In this document: positions 23,401 to 38,700 of the stretch, one piece after another
Layout of the letters: the number at the start of each line of letters is the position of its first letter
Position numbering within the stretch: the first letter of the stretch is position 1
Made by a program: the position numbers and the translations under genes
NCBI GenBank assembly: GCA_030141605.1
Contig: JAQGDQ010000067.1
Coordinates: 248,001-312,000, forward strand
Source of the DNA: Tubiluchus corallicola
Taxonomy: Eukaryota; Priapulida; Priapulimorpha; Priapulimorphida; Tubiluchidae
DNA length: 64,000 nt
Direction: 5' to 3'
Notes under the pieces: model-generated
What the model saw: only the letters and a program-made list of their open reading frames with translations
Told to the model about the DNA's origin: nothing
Databases searched by the model: none

Positions 23401-26400
23401 TTCTCTAAAACAGGCTAGCTGATGTGTTTGCTCTTTCTTCAAACGACTTGAAGGAGTGACAGACTGCTCTTAAGGAGTGACAGACTGCAGGTATCGCTGA
23501 GTCTTCTAGCACCAAAGGTGGAAATTTTCTTCCTCATAGAAGTGGCCTATGAGCGGTGAAAAGGGGCATAAACTTTGTGTAGTTTATAAGCCAACAACCC
23601 AGCTGATCTTCCTCTCTGGCGATCAGACATAGCCCAGTCTCCCAATTATGGCAGTTTGGGGGGGGGGGGCAACTTTTCTGAAAGACAGCAACTGTGCTGC
23701 CAAACCCATCTTTCTTTGTCCTTGTACTGGTTCATCTAAAGTCTCTTGCTGAGTGAGATGGACACTCTCCTTGCTACCCATAGATTCAATCACAGAGGTA
23801 TTGATCAATCAGTCTTATACAGCAATAATTTCTCTGCCTTCCATCGTCTAGTCAGATCACTAAAGCTCACCTGTGCTATGGTACACACAATGCACTTGTG
23901 GGTGGTTCTCTTGCTGAGTGAGATGGACACTCTCCCTGCTATCCATAGATTCAATGCTCGTAGAGGTATTGATCAATCAGTCTTATACTGTAATCATTTC
24001 TCTTCCTTCCATCATCTTGCCAGGTCAACAAAGTGCACTGTAATATGGAAGTTCAACCTAGAACCAGTACCAGTGAGGCTGCTTCTCAGAGAGGATGGTC
24101 GGAACCGTCAAACATGCATGTTGTAAGACATTCAGGAATACCAATTTGTCTTACAGCTTACATCTTCGCACTTGACTGAGCTTGAAGAGCAAATCAACTG
24201 TCACCCCTCGCCACCAACAATGGCGACGGGGCTGTCCTAACCCTTGAACATTTTCATATGATCCACCGCTTCTTAGTTTGCCTGTGTATCACTGTCTGTC
24301 TAAAATTCACTGGACATTAGAAACACTGTTTGATGACAGACACCCACTTGCGGATTCGTGACCAGTATCTTTTTAACCTGCATACTTGACATAGGCATGA
24401 CAACAAGCAAGGTGTCATCCCACTCGTGAGATACATTGTGCTGGTGCAGTCCCAGCTGCATTCCTCACAAGCATATTGGCCTTTTGAAGGGGTCATTCCT
24501 GGTAAAGATGGTAGACCTCGTGACGCCGTTCTTCATGTCAGAGGATGACAGACAGAGACCGATTAGTCTCTTTATCCATTAGAAAATGGTGCTGTCTCAC
24601 TATTTACACCCAAACATCTTCCTAATCCTGAACTTGACTCCGATCTGGATTCCTTGAATATCCCTGCCAATCCCTCACCTCAGGAAGAGTACCCACTGTG
24701 GGCACCAGGTTAATTTGCCTGCTCGTTATCTAACGATACCCTCTGGTCCGATGTTTATTACCGCCCATGCCTGAATATGACTTATTCTAACTTGTGCCAT
24801 TTAAACTCCTAATGTAGTATTACATTTCCAATTTGTAACTTTTGCAATGTTTTGTAATGTGTTTAGTCAGTTAGTCAGTGTTCGTTTCATTATTCATAAT
24901 ACCATGGCATTGAAAATTGCATGTGCTAAATCTAACTGAATTTTTGTAGCTTTGTACCATTTAACCTATTTTTTAGTTAAAATGATTAGGTTCTATTTAG
25001 TGGGGCGGTGATGTGAAGTTTAGTGTAGTGGTCGTAGTGGTGGGTATACGTGACTTTCATTGTTCGTAACAATGATGATGACCTTCGGTTGCTAGGTAAC
25101 GCTAAATGACGGAATTGTACAAGAAAGCTGTAATAGATGTAGTAGTTTTGTTCGCGTTAGACGGAATGCAGAAGTTTGTCAATAAAAGATCATGCTTTTA
25201 CATACAGTTCTCTTGAGTAATTGAAGAAGGTTATAATGGTGCTGTTGTGTAGTTTTTAAGTTTAATGTTTTGAAATTAATCTAGTGAACAGTCGGCACAA
25301 AAATCTGTGTTTGTGCTCCGTGACTGTGTTCCAATTAGCAATGATGCTGACGTCTAACCTGCGTCCACAACTCCATATCAATTACCATGAGATCTGCTTA
25401 CATTTCTGGAGGGAGGATGGGCTCCTCCCACGATGAGTTAAGACGTACTACTTTTAGTTTTGCATCAACGTCAAACACTCAGATAATTGGAGTGTACACT
25501 AAGCAATTGTTGTCTGTCATTGAACTAGATTTTTTCTGGAACTATCACCCTATCTACTCTACCTACTTTCAAGAATTTTTTACAATGACCAATATGCTAA
25601 AGCTACATTTCTGGTTCCTTGACAGAGAACCACCATCTTCTCTTTGCTGTTATATTTTACAATGACTAATATGCTAAAGCTACATTTCAGGTTCCTCGAC
25701 AGAGAACCACCATCTTCTCTTTGGTGTTATATGCCACATTCCTAACTTTTATATGACTTAAGAATAGACTAACCAATGGGAAAGCTGTACAAAATTGGAC
25801 TGTTAATTCCAGTGTCCTGATCCAAGGCATATATGACATTTGGACTTATGTCCAGTGGAGTTCCCTAAAACAAAAGAAATAAAACATTTTTCACATGTAT
25901 GTTGCTAGTAAATTTTTTCATCTTTGTTAAATAAATTGCAACATTCAATAAACTTTTCTGACAACAGTAAACTACACAGTTTATGCTAACACGTGCCTAG
26001 ACAAGTAACAACTAAATCATCCTGTGTTGAAATGGATGTCAATCACTGCTTAGTACCCAATAAATTTTTTACTACTCATTGATCAGAAAACTCAGCGAAG
26101 GCAGACATACAATTTTCAGCTGACACCTACTTTTGATTTAATGACTACTTTGCTTCACCTTATGACTAAAGGTTGCAACAGCCAAAATTTAATAAGAGTA
26201 ATCTACTTATATCGAGTCTGTTCACTTATGAAGAGCTGACTTATTTAGATGAATTTTACTCAACATTATTATTTACAATGATAATGTCCTAGTAATAAGA
26301 ATGAAAGTGAGATAGCAGCACAGATTTAGATGCACTGAGAGAGATTGCTAGACTTGTGCAAAAAGTGACACAACAATGTGTACCATGTTGCTGGACAGGC

Positions 26401-26714
26401 TACAGTTTTCTGCTAATTAGTGCTTATGCATGCGAGTAAAGTTTTTGCACTGACTTTCATTACAGTGTACTCTGTATAGTGAATTTGCATGCAAATAGGA
26501 AAATAATTAAAAGTTGCAACCCCTATGCTGTCTATAAATGTACAAATCTGCCAAAACTCATTAACAAGGTCTTTAAAGGTAACAGCATCTTACATTTTCA
26601 TTTACAGAAAACCATATTACCGAATTCTTATGAATGGACATTATTGTAAAATGCATACAAAATATTCACTAAATTATTACTGCTATTACTATTTTTTAAA
26701 TTCATTTTTAATGT

Positions 26715-26774
<60 letters not shown>

Positions 26775-29700
26775 TCATTAAAATCTTGTAACCAGATGGT
26801 TAAATTACATTACATTAAAATACATTGAAGTTTGAATGTATGAATTACTACCACTGATTACTAAATATTGTCTGTTAAAATGTTAATGGAATTAGTCATA
26901 TATAAGCTATACAAAAATACTTGTAATAGTGCACATTATAGTAGCACAAATCTATTTCTCCCACTTCATTTCAATTTAAACAGACACAGTATGAAATTTA
27001 TTATTTACATCGTCAACCCATTTTTTGAAATATTATGGTTATAAATTTCATTCATAGTAAATGAGCACGTTGATCAGACCTTAATCTCAATAATTTATAA
27101 TATTTCCATATTGGAGTCTATCTATTTTAAATATTACCAGATTGCCATTTTGAAAGAGCTGGCCTCAATTAGGAGTCACTGCTGCATACAATATAAGATT
27201 AGACATTAATCTGTCAGAAGTTAGACGTTAACATTTAAATAAATTCATATTGTGTATATTTATCAATTAAGTGTAAACAATTTTTATTATGGTTTTACTT
27301 ATGACTTATTGTAATTACAAATAAAAAAATTTCAATAACTGCAGTTTTTCTGACAATGGTATTTTGATGATTTTAGGATGCAGGATTATATTGGTGGACG
27401 ATATAACACATTATTCGGTTTACATGAGTAAAGAAGCTTATATCAACAATGAAACAACCAGTTGACTTAAATCTTATCAGTAAAGCTTGAACAGCAGAAG
27501 TATATCCTGAGATTGTAATGGACAAAAATGTTCGGAAAAGACAGACTTCATCTTCATCTCTGTACAATGAACTGGTGACCAATGATAAATAAATGAATAA
27601 TTGAACAAATTAACAGCTAGAATAAACTTCATTGCTAATAACATGCTGTGACTGCATATAGAGTGTTCCCTCATAATTCATGTGTGGTTTTCTGTAAAAG
27701 GTTTTCCTTGAAGAAAACCCCTTTTTTAAATGTAGGCTTTTCCGATGAACCTTTAAAGATTTTTCGTTGGGGACACTAGGAAAACCCATTGTAAACCCTT
27801 TAAAAGTATTTCTTTTTAAAAGTGTATTATTTTACTTTTACGGAAGGCAGTGAAGCCCTTTCTCAGTGTTCGATTTAAAACCTTCAGTAATAGTATGCAG
27901 AAACAAAGCATCTTTGCAATATAGCCTAAACAAATCAGATCTATTTCAGGATTTTTTTAGATTTGTCTTTTCTTGTTAGATCATGTCGCTTAGCTGTGGA
28001 CTGTTTTTTCAAGTTATGAAAAATTAAATACTATTTAAAATTTTACCTCCACCTCAGTGGCAGCTAAAATTAGTGGGGGTGCTGCTACAGAAAATTTTTA
28101 GCCATTATTTAATATCGTGAAAAACGAAACAAACATATGTAATTTTAATGTTGTAATATGTAATTGTAATATTAAACAAACAAACATAAGAAAATTTATA
28201 TTCAAACTTGTTAAAATCCTAAATAAAAAATATTTTTTGCTTACAAATAGCCTAAATTGTCACAGTCAAACTCGGTCCATTCATTTAAAAACGAAATTCA
28301 TTCTTCTTATTTTACTTTGCACAGATAAATTAATAAATTTCTCCTTGATTGCTAGATGACTATTCAGGAAATTATTTTCAATTGAAAGCACTTCAAGTGC
28401 ATTTAGTCTTTCATGATTCATAGTGCTCCTTAGAAAAGTTTTTATTCTCTTCAGCGTTGAAAAATAACATTCTGGCTCTGATGTAGTAATGGGAATTGTC
28501 AACGGGATTTTTATTAGTTTCGTAATTTCACTAAGAACATCTTGATTATTTTCCAAGATACAGCTCAGTTAAGTTGCAATATTAGTGCATACTGGATCTA
28601 CAATACACATAGATCCAATATGCATGAATATTGCACGTGACAAATGATAACACACACTGTGTGAGCGACTGTGCTCTCTCCACCTAGAGTGCAGAGTCTT
28701 TTCTCAGACATGTGCACATGGCCACATGCGCTCAACAGCCAAAACACCATGTTACTGGAGTTTTGATCGCACAGTGCTGAACCTGTGAAGAGCACAGTTC
28801 CATCACATGCTGTAGAAGTGTAAAGAAAGAATTAAAGAAAAAAGACACATTTTATTGAATGTTATCGATAATATCGAGTGAAAAAGGGGATGCTGTAGTT
28901 CCACAGTGCTTATACACTAGCCACCACTGCTGCACCTGGAAAGCAATCTTTTTGAGTCAATACGCAAGTTGTTAAAGTCACCTATGACGCCTTGTAAATT
29001 TGATAAAAAACATTTCAAACTATTTTCTAGATTAGATTTATTTTACCGGGGTAGTCACATGAGCAATATAAACTAAAGATGCTATAGTTTCAACTAATTA
29101 ATTATCAACTAGCAAAAACTAGTTTAATTCAGGAGCGAAATAACAAATTTGATTGAAAATGTAAAAGATTTTGCTAGAAATGGGTGCCTTGATATTTGAA
29201 AGTACAGACCAAATGGTGATTATAAACTTATATTTTTGAAAGTTGTATTTACAAATGTTGTATCTCTCAGAAAAACAAACAAAAAAGTTATTTTAAATTG
29301 TCTTAGTGACAAAAATAAGAATACAAACACACGCGAAACACCCTCAAAAATGCATGCTGGCAAGTTACCAACTACTGTGCTGTCTAGCAGTACGGTGCCC
29401 TTGAGTGACTAACTTTTGAAGTATTGTTCAATGTAAGCTAGCAATCTCTGTCTCAGCGCATGCATGGCATTTAAATACATGGACAGCAGAAACATTTTAT
29501 TTCATTCAAAACAAACAGATAAATTCAACTCAATTTGATGGTAAAGTCAGTCTATTCAAGTTGAATCTATTCCAATCGAGTTTCAATTTGACTTCAAAAA
29601 ACGAGAATGTGATAAAAAACGAGAACAAGTTTTTCTCACCAGTAATTATCACTGTGTCTAACTGTAACCACTACAAACAAATAAATCTACAAATACACAC

Positions 29701-32700
29701 CCTTTATTAGCATATGCACACCTAAGCTTACTACCCACACTTTAGGCCCTATAGTTTAGCTTTAGGTCCTTAGTAAATGTATAGGTATAGTATACCTATA
29801 GCTTCAAAGTCAATGAAAAATAATTTCTAGGTTTTACATTAAATTCTTGCTTACCACAGATGCATTGTAGAGAACCACAGAGTCGTACGGATCATCAATA
29901 AATACTGGATTCAAATTATCTTCATCAATAACATTCACAGTTAAATTAGAGAATGACCATAAAGGTGGTGAACCACCATCCTAGAGAAAACAGAAATTAC
30001 ATTAGTATTTACTGTAACAAAAGTAGAAAAAATTCCACATGCATACATTGCTTACTTTTTAGTTCGTCAAAGAAAAGCATTTACAACTAGATTACAAAAA
30101 CAATGTAATAAACATGAAAGACAATTTGCAACATTTAGGCCCATAATGCAATAAAGAAATGCCATAATGTTATCAACAACAGTCATTGTTCATTAAACTA
30201 TTAAGACTCAAGTTCTCCAAGCACAAAGAAATATATGATCAGCAAAAAAAATAATTAAAATTGTTGCCAAGATTTTCACAACTTTCAACTATGTGTTTAC
30301 AATTTAATTCTTACGGTTAATATAATACTAACTTAATTTTGATATTTCAGAACTACCTTTTTTATAATTAGAGAATTACTCCTGCAACAAAAATAAGCAC
30401 TACTGTCAATAAAATCGACATACCTGTATCTTCAGCATCACAGTAAGTGTTGTTACAACTCTGTAGTCCAATTTCTTGGCTAGAATCACATCTTTGTGAG
30501 ACAACATGAGATAATCCTGTTCATGAAAAATTAAATTCTTAATATATATTAAATTATCAAGAAAGCTTAGGCTCTAATATCAGAAAAGTTGGAAGTTACA
30601 CTATATAAAAATGACAACTAATCATAAAGTATGACAATTTTGCTTCATTGTTTTTGGCTACCCTTCATGGCTAAAATGCTGAAGTTCACAGCATACTTGT
30701 GATATCTGAGATAATATCTTTGCATCACAGATATTATGATATTACAATATTGTATAATGAATCTGTTCAAACTTGTTGTAGTCCAGCTATACACCAACTA
30801 ACCAAGCAGAATAACTAAATAATACAAAACACATTGTTTACTTACAAAGTATGGTAATCCCGGTTCTAGCGAATAATATAAAAAATTATTAGGGTGTTCA
30901 TAATCATCATCAGCTCCATTGACAGTAATTAATGTTGTCCCAACTTCTACCAACTGCAAGCAAAATGAATTGTGTGCACTGTTTCTGAGTTGCTCAGGAA
31001 AATCATATGTCAATGTAACTACCAATTCACATGTAATTGAATAATTGTGATAACTGCGCACAAACATACATAATTTACGGTGGGGTATCTCACATATGCA
31101 AAACTCTAATGATGCATTCAAAAATGTTTACTTAACTGATTTCACACAATTTGCTATTAGTTTAATATAATGCATAATTTTTCGTCTTTGCCATTTAAGG
31201 CCTTCAACAGGAACTTTGCCATAGATTACCAGTCTGCCACAATGCCAATTCATCACAATGGGAATAGATCTTTAAATTTTGAGTACAAAATTTGCAAATC
31301 AAAAGTTATAAATAGCTTAACTAAGCAAAAAGTATAATAGCGCAATAGATAAATTAAAAATTATCACATATATAGCAATTTTGCTTTCAGAACCAAATAT
31401 AGTTTAGAGGTGATCATGTGCTATGTAATGACATACTTCTCGGCTAATTCAAAATAGTATGATAAACCACGACTATAATCTCTTTTTACCCATGTTAACA
31501 CTATGCCAACCCTTGTTCAGAGCATTGACCCTTGTCAAATGGACCAAACTATAATTGCATTTTCAAATCATTTTCAAATGAGTAAGTCAACCAAACTTCA
31601 TTTGATTTTCTGCAATTATGGGACATTACATTGCTTCATGAAAGATAATGTATTAATACTACAATGCAATACACCAGCTCATCATTGTGCCACTGAGAAG
31701 ATTACATTTAACCTGCACAAAATCAGGTTACCAACAAGCTGACAATATATACTGCAGTGCTGCTTAATTGAAATAATGAACCTTGTTTGTTATATCAAGT
31801 AGTTCAAGTACGTTACTGCCCAACTTACTTTATTTGCAGTCAATGACGTTAGAATTAGTCTAAAGTACTTGCGTAAACACGCATATTGCTCTCATAGCCA
31901 AAGCATGAGCAAACATTGGCTACAATTTACAGATTATTTAAATCCTAAAATGAAACAAATACACTGAGTTTATATTCACTGAAAGGTTTGCACTAATCAA
32001 TCGTACACTGTTTTCAAAAAGAACATCATCACCAAACATGATGAAAATTCTTGAACTGGATATTGCATTAAACTATTTCTGACTGACAAGAAATATGACT
32101 TTCAAAAAGAATTGATAAGTAAAACTTCCGACATTTACTGTGAAAAGATTTTATAAAACCTCGGAAATAATAAATTAAGTCTATTCTTTCAAATGATGTT
32201 AGTTCATTGAGGGTCTAGAATGATCATTGGTTGATAATTAACAGGCTTAACTAAAATAAACAGTCGATTTGACTGGCAAATTAGTCGATGGGCTTGCTAA
32301 TGGTTTACTGACTAACTGACTGTCTGTGACCGAGTGATTATTAATATTAAAATTTATTATTATTATTATCATCATCATCATCATCATTATTCTTATTATT
32401 ATTACTATTATTATTATTATTGAATAGTTGGTTGATAAGCAGCACTGCTTCGTCGACTCACTGAATGTGAGAGAAAGTGATCAAAAGAGTGTATGGGTAA
32501 GCTTACAAATGACTGGATGACTGAAAGTCAGTCAACAAATTAACCACTTCACTGATACTTAAGGTTTTAATTAATAGTGTAATAGTAATTAACCTCTGTT
32601 ACAAGGTTCAAGATTGACAATATAATGAGGTACCCAGGACTTGTGCTGTTTGCTGAGTCTGTACAAGTACTCATCCAGTTGTCCCTTTAAAAAATACAGT

Positions 32701-35700
32701 TCCGACCACGGGATAAGCACATGCAACAAACTTTTACACTATCAAGTTGAAAAATCGTCCATTTGTGACCTAAACAAGCTTTTTTGGATAAGCATATCCT
32801 GTGTAACTGCTGTACTCTGTCTCTATCCAGACTAAATTCACCAGTGTAATCCGTTTATCAAGTTTTCAGAAACTTAGAAAGCAATTTTCTGCTCTGTCAT
32901 TTTTCGCTCTGGCACAGCTCTGCTACGTCTCCAGGCTAAACAATTTTAAGCAGTCAATATTTATTCATAGGAAGTACACCTAAGAAATGATTTTATGACA
33001 TAATTTAGATACTAGGTCACTAAGTTTCCATTTTTAAATCAGCTAGAGGGTATAAAGTTGGCTAGGCTCATACACTGCACGTTTTATCTACTGCACTAAC
33101 ACTACTAGATAAATACAATGAAGTAAAAAGTGCGTTTGAAACAGATTGAAATACAAATTACAATATTTTACACCACCACTGCAGTAAGTAAGATGCGTTT
33201 TCATAACATAAAAAACTGAATGGATCAATTCAAAATAAATAAATAATTAGACAAACTATTATTTCCGTCGTTGCTAAGTAAGAATAAAATTGGAGACGCA
33301 AATTAGTTAACTTTAATTAAGAGGTTAAAACATCTTGCCCCAAGGTTGATTGTCATTTCACAAGCAAGCACGTGAAAGCAAATCAAAGGTGTAAAAATGG
33401 TGTATTTCTGATAACACATCATGATTGGACAGCATATCTATCCTTTTTGTGATACTGCTAATAATTCAGTGTGACGAAAATGTAGCCTACTTACACTGTG
33501 TAAGTTTAGGAAATAAGTTCATGGTACGAGGGCGAGTGTGCAAATCTTATACCGAGACTAAAAAAATTATTATAAAACATGTGCAATAAAACAAGTAACA
33601 AATATTTGCTGGATACAAAGTGGTTTGTCAAAAAATTCCAAATATGATTCAGTATAGAGCTGACGACGTTTCACTTAAATGGCTATGATAATAAGGTCAT
33701 TACCCGATGCACAAGAGTTTAGAACGTTTAACCTCTGATAATATATAATTTACGCACCTCACGCAGGTACTACAACTATTTATTCGGTACTTGAACAACT
33801 CACGTAGAACCGTTGCTTAAATTAGCCAGTTAGAAATAGTCGGAATTTGTTGTATGTTTTAGACTACTCCTTTAAAGATAATTATTCTAGATAATACAAT
33901 ATACATCAGTTTTGATATACAAGCAGAACAAATATGAATAAATTTATGAAGGCTAAAATTTATTTTTCATTTTCTTTTTCAAGTTTTTTGAAACTAAACT
34001 AAAATAAACTAAAAAGCATATTTGCAAACTGAAAATTGGACCAGTGTAACCGTATAAACCTAATACTGTGTAAGTTATAACGCAAAGGTGCTTACGAATT
34101 CAAACTTATGCCGTAGGCTGCTTATAACAATTATATGAGTCTAACTGTGAAGTGATTAAGGTACACCTGTGCTATACAGACAAATCATTTGAGCGCTTTA
34201 TTAACCTTAAGATCTTGCAGCAGATAAGATTTCTTCTCACGCGCTACAAGGTAAGTCAGAATAATTTCCGACTTTCCACACAATGGACACCGCGCGTATC
34301 AGAGTGAATGTCAGCACTGAATGTAAAGCACTACATATTGCTGTATTGCTTGGGTTAAAGGCCGACAGTTTTACAACAAACGAAACATGCAAGTTAAATG
34401 CTTTGTGATAGCGAATAAAAGAACTAACCTAGTTTTACAATGAATAAAGAAAAGCTATTAGCATACGTAAACTTTTATTTTGCTAATGTTTTTGATGAAA
34501 AAATTAATTTGATTACCAACCCACACGCAGACTGCAGTGTTCAATTAATGTTATTTTCCATAGAAATTATTTTTAGATTTAAGCAAGATTTATACAAATT
34601 TGATAAAATACTTCATTTGCCAAAATACAATTATTTTGCGTCTACTGCCAAAATACAATATCTACTGCCTTGAGCACTGTAACTATTCATATACGGTTCT
34701 TTTTATTATGGTGCGAGGCACAATTATTGTGTAAATGTATTTATGATCATCATCATCTAACACGGCTTTACAAATAACCCTATTACTTTCGTTGTCACTT
34801 TCAAGCTATGAACTTATGAACCTACTTTAAACTCTTCACTAGAATAACTAGAATGAATGAGGAATTTTTATACTAATACTTTCCTAAGCCTAGCAACAAC
34901 AGAAAGACTCTGTAGCACCCAAGTTAAATAATAGTCAGTTTCAAGACAGAAAATCAGCTGTCTGTTTGTCTCAACGATTGCAAATGTATTTTGATGAGTA
35001 ACCACTAACACAAATATGCAAGGAGTGGGCAGTAATTTCTTGCTGTCAAAAGTCTGAAGACTGAACAGTTTTTGCTGGGGTGAGAGAAAAAGTGAAACAG
35101 CACTGGAACGCCTATAGAAGAATTTCAGATTTTTATGGCACACTAACGCGCAAAATAAGACATTGCTAAGCCAAAATCTTTAGCACAATGCAATCACAAC
35201 AATATAAAATATTGCTTATTTTCTCAGTAGACTAGTTATTTTATAATACATGTAAAATAATGCATGCTAAACATGACAGTAAAATAATGGCTTGAAATGT
35301 TATTAAGCAGAGAAATGTTAATTAATCATGATGAAGGGAATGAGTGATCAGATTTTAACATTTACCCACAAAGCTACTGACTTATTATTTAATCACTGTG
35401 GACCTACTTCTCAAAAACGTAAAAAATTCTTTCCCTAACTCCACAAAATTGGCACAAAAATCATTTAATGCAAAAAATACATGTAAGTTAATTTCAGGCA
35501 TCTTTTATAATTAATTAGGTTAGCACTGACAGGCCTAATTAGCTTTTGTTTAGTCAATAATAATAATAATAATAATAATAATAATTTTCTTTAGGACGTA
35601 GTCTAAGGATAACACCTTAAGTAACTCAATACTTATTTTCAAAGTGGTCATGATTATTATTACTCACACGTTACTTTGATAAACTCGTGTTCTTGTTCTT

Positions 35701-38700
35701 AGTCGAACAACCAGCGGTACCATTTTTTAAGTCTTTGATATGACTCGGCCGGCAATTGAACTATCATATATATATACATATAGTTTACATATTACAATAT
35801 AAAATCTACACAAACGAATTAGACTCTAGATATGTATTTAAAATTGTTATGCCTGTCCATAAAACTATAGTTGGTACTAATACCAAGTAAAGCCACAATA
35901 TAAACACTCAACCTGCCAGCAATATTAGTGACATACATTGCAACAAAATAAATATGAGTTTTTACAGTTTCAAAAACTGGTTTAACAGACTAGTAATGAA
36001 CTCGTTCACTTCTTCTTAAACAAAATAAATGAAAACCACTATGACAACCAAACCTTGAATAATTTTATCTGTTTAGCTTTTGCCTCACTAACTTACTAAG
36101 AAACAATGATGTAATTATGAGATCACATCTGCAGTTGTTGCAAGCTAAATAGGTCACAGACTGAATGAATTAGGGTCTTGTTTTAGATTTACAGACCTGG
36201 ATTCAACTTACAGCAGTTTAATGGGGATTTAAAATGGTGTACTCTTGCTCTGTGGAACTTTAATAGTATGGGTCAATCACTATACAGCTTTAAATTGCCG
36301 CCCCACTTAAACTACTTTCAATTGCTTGAGCAAATGTAAACACTAGGGGAATGTTAGTTTGTTTATTGTCTGATTATAAAGTAAATAAATAGTACTAATT
36401 ACAATGATATTGAAGTGGTAGAGAAAAACAAGGCAGGAAATGAGCTGCAATAAAATGTGCCTGCGTGCATTTCTAATGTTGATAAATTATTGACGTTAAC
36501 AGTGTCTAATCTGGACAAATTTTCTTGGTCCATTCGTCTTTTTGCCTACACTTTTGCCTGAGCAGACTCATTATTCCAGGCCCGATAATCCCATTATTGC
36601 TAAAAACCTTTTAGCCCATCGAACCATGAGCCACTTGAGCCTTGGTCCTTCAGGCAAATGGTCCCTTAGCTAAACGATACTCAGCCCACAGTTGTTACTA
36701 AGTCATTAGGTCGGAGTTTCTCCTGTGCGGTATGTTTAAGAATGAGCTTGATGAACTAATCATTACAAATCAGTCAAACATAAAGACCTCTAAGCTAAAA
36801 GTACAAGAGCATTTAATCTTATGTAAGCAAATCTCACAAATTAGCAATTTAATAACTTAGTTGAGTAATATTAAATATAAAAGAAAACAAAACCTAAACT
36901 CACCTCACTAACGTTTGTTTCATATGGAGCTCCAGTAAAATATGGTACTTTGTTATTAATGTCGTCAACATAAACATCTATTTGAATAATTAGTTTCTGT
37001 AAATTGAATTATAGTAATTAAAACACGCGTAAGACAACTCAGAAATGGCATACACGGCCTTTCAATTCTGTTCTTCAAGTCAATAAATAGAGACTCACAT
37101 CAAAGAATTTATAATTTTAATGCTGTATAAAACAAAAGTGCACTTGTTGAAAATTTCCAGTTTTAATTTGTTTTGCTATCACCATTGGCATAAATAATTT
37201 TTACCAATTAGTAATAATGGAGATTGATAAATCATAAAATCAGCATACTTGTGGTCCTTGCTTGGCTTGGCAATCAATAGTTAATCTAATGGGACTGTTG
37301 TACGTATCTTTATCACTCTCAATCTAAAACAAAAAACATCAAAACAAATTTTTATTGCCGTATAAGAATGCGCAATGTGTTTGTGAAACATACATTTTAA
37401 ACGTTTTATGAATATCAAAAATTACTTATGACAAACCTTTTCTTACGTAATTAATGCTTTGGAACAGAAATGTGGTGTAGTAAAAGTAGAACATTTTAAG
37501 AACAGAGTTTGTGATGTTCAAATACAAAAATAAATAAGTACAGTACAGCTGAAAACAAAACAAAACTAATGTCAGGAAGCAAACTTGACGTGGAAGGGTC
37601 CTGGAAAAAAGTGTTGTTTGAGAATTGAGAGGAGAGAATTGAGAATCTTAAACTCAATTTCAAAACGACAGGTTTAAAAAAAATTTGCACACTTTTTCTG
37701 TTCGTTAATTCAATTCAATTCAATACAAGAAATTGAATTCTGAGCCTTTGTCGAGGAACATTAAAAAAGCAAGTAAAAGCTCACAAGAAATTGTTTTATA
37801 TTTTATGTTGATATTTACCCTCGATATAAACCAACTTCATTTACTTACCCATACTGCCATGTCCTTAACAAGGGCCAACTCTCGAGTATAGTTTCTAAAA
37901 TGTGACCGTAATTCAAATACGCTAGTACTATCTTCCAAGAGCAATGAAATATCAGCGTCATCACCATTTACCTTAATCAAACCAACAATGTAACCTGTAG
38001 CATAAAACAGAAGAATGTATTAGTATTATAACCACTTCATGTATACTTCCTCTGTACTTTAAATATCTGCCCCTTTAGATTCACATGAAGCACAAATAGG
38101 CAACAAAGGTGTGTAGCTGGCTTATTCCAGAATTTGTCAGCCTGCTTCATGAGTGCGCGTTTAATTAAATCTATCACAAAGACCGCTAAAACAGAAGCGT
38201 CCTACAAAAACTATGAAGATTACAGAAACTGATGATACACACGCCATGGTGATACAAATTGACATACAATAAGTAAAAGAGTAAAGAGCCAACACTACTA
38301 AACTGCTTCTATTAACAGAACATTAACAAATTTTATTGACAGTTAAACTTGGCTTGATACAAATATTTAAATCAACACCTACCTGCTGTTTCATTTTCTA
38401 ACATATCAAAAGTCAACGGGAGTCCACTTTCAATACCATCATACTCACATAAACTATCTAAAACAGAGTTATAAAAAGCAAATTACACAAATCAGTTTTG
38501 AATTTTATATAATTGATGCTTTTGACCAACAATGATATCAAAACTAGGCTTAGGATTAAAAAACCTGACTGCTATTAAGTTACAATTAATTTTATGCACT
38601 TGCAAACTACACAGTAATAACCAATCTAGCGTACGTATTTCACACTTATTAACGCAGATAAACAATTATAATGATTTTATTTCTTACTGTCAAACAGGAA

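Larger units (their letters stand above)
22787..25773 (-). other. Cadherin intron 9, with BEL/Pao-like remnant and short duplications
   Basis: This 3.0 kb intron contains a poly-G run (23656-23667), a 165-bp imperfect tandem duplication, a degraded LTR-retroelement end and a 77-bp tandem duplication. The first 600 bases show no recognised element. Confidence 0.6.
25865..29854 (-). other. Cadherin intron 8
   Basis: 4 kb of AT-rich intron with an (AAT)n run and a hAT fragment. The remainder shows no gene or element I can name. Confidence 0.6.
30954..36903 (-). other. Cadherin intron 5 (6 kb)
   Basis: AT-rich. It holds microsatellites at 32353-32421 (ATT/ATC) and 35556-35585 (AAT). Short open stretches at 31503, 34440 and 34868 have no family resemblance. 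No transposon protein remnant recognised. Confidence 0.5.
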
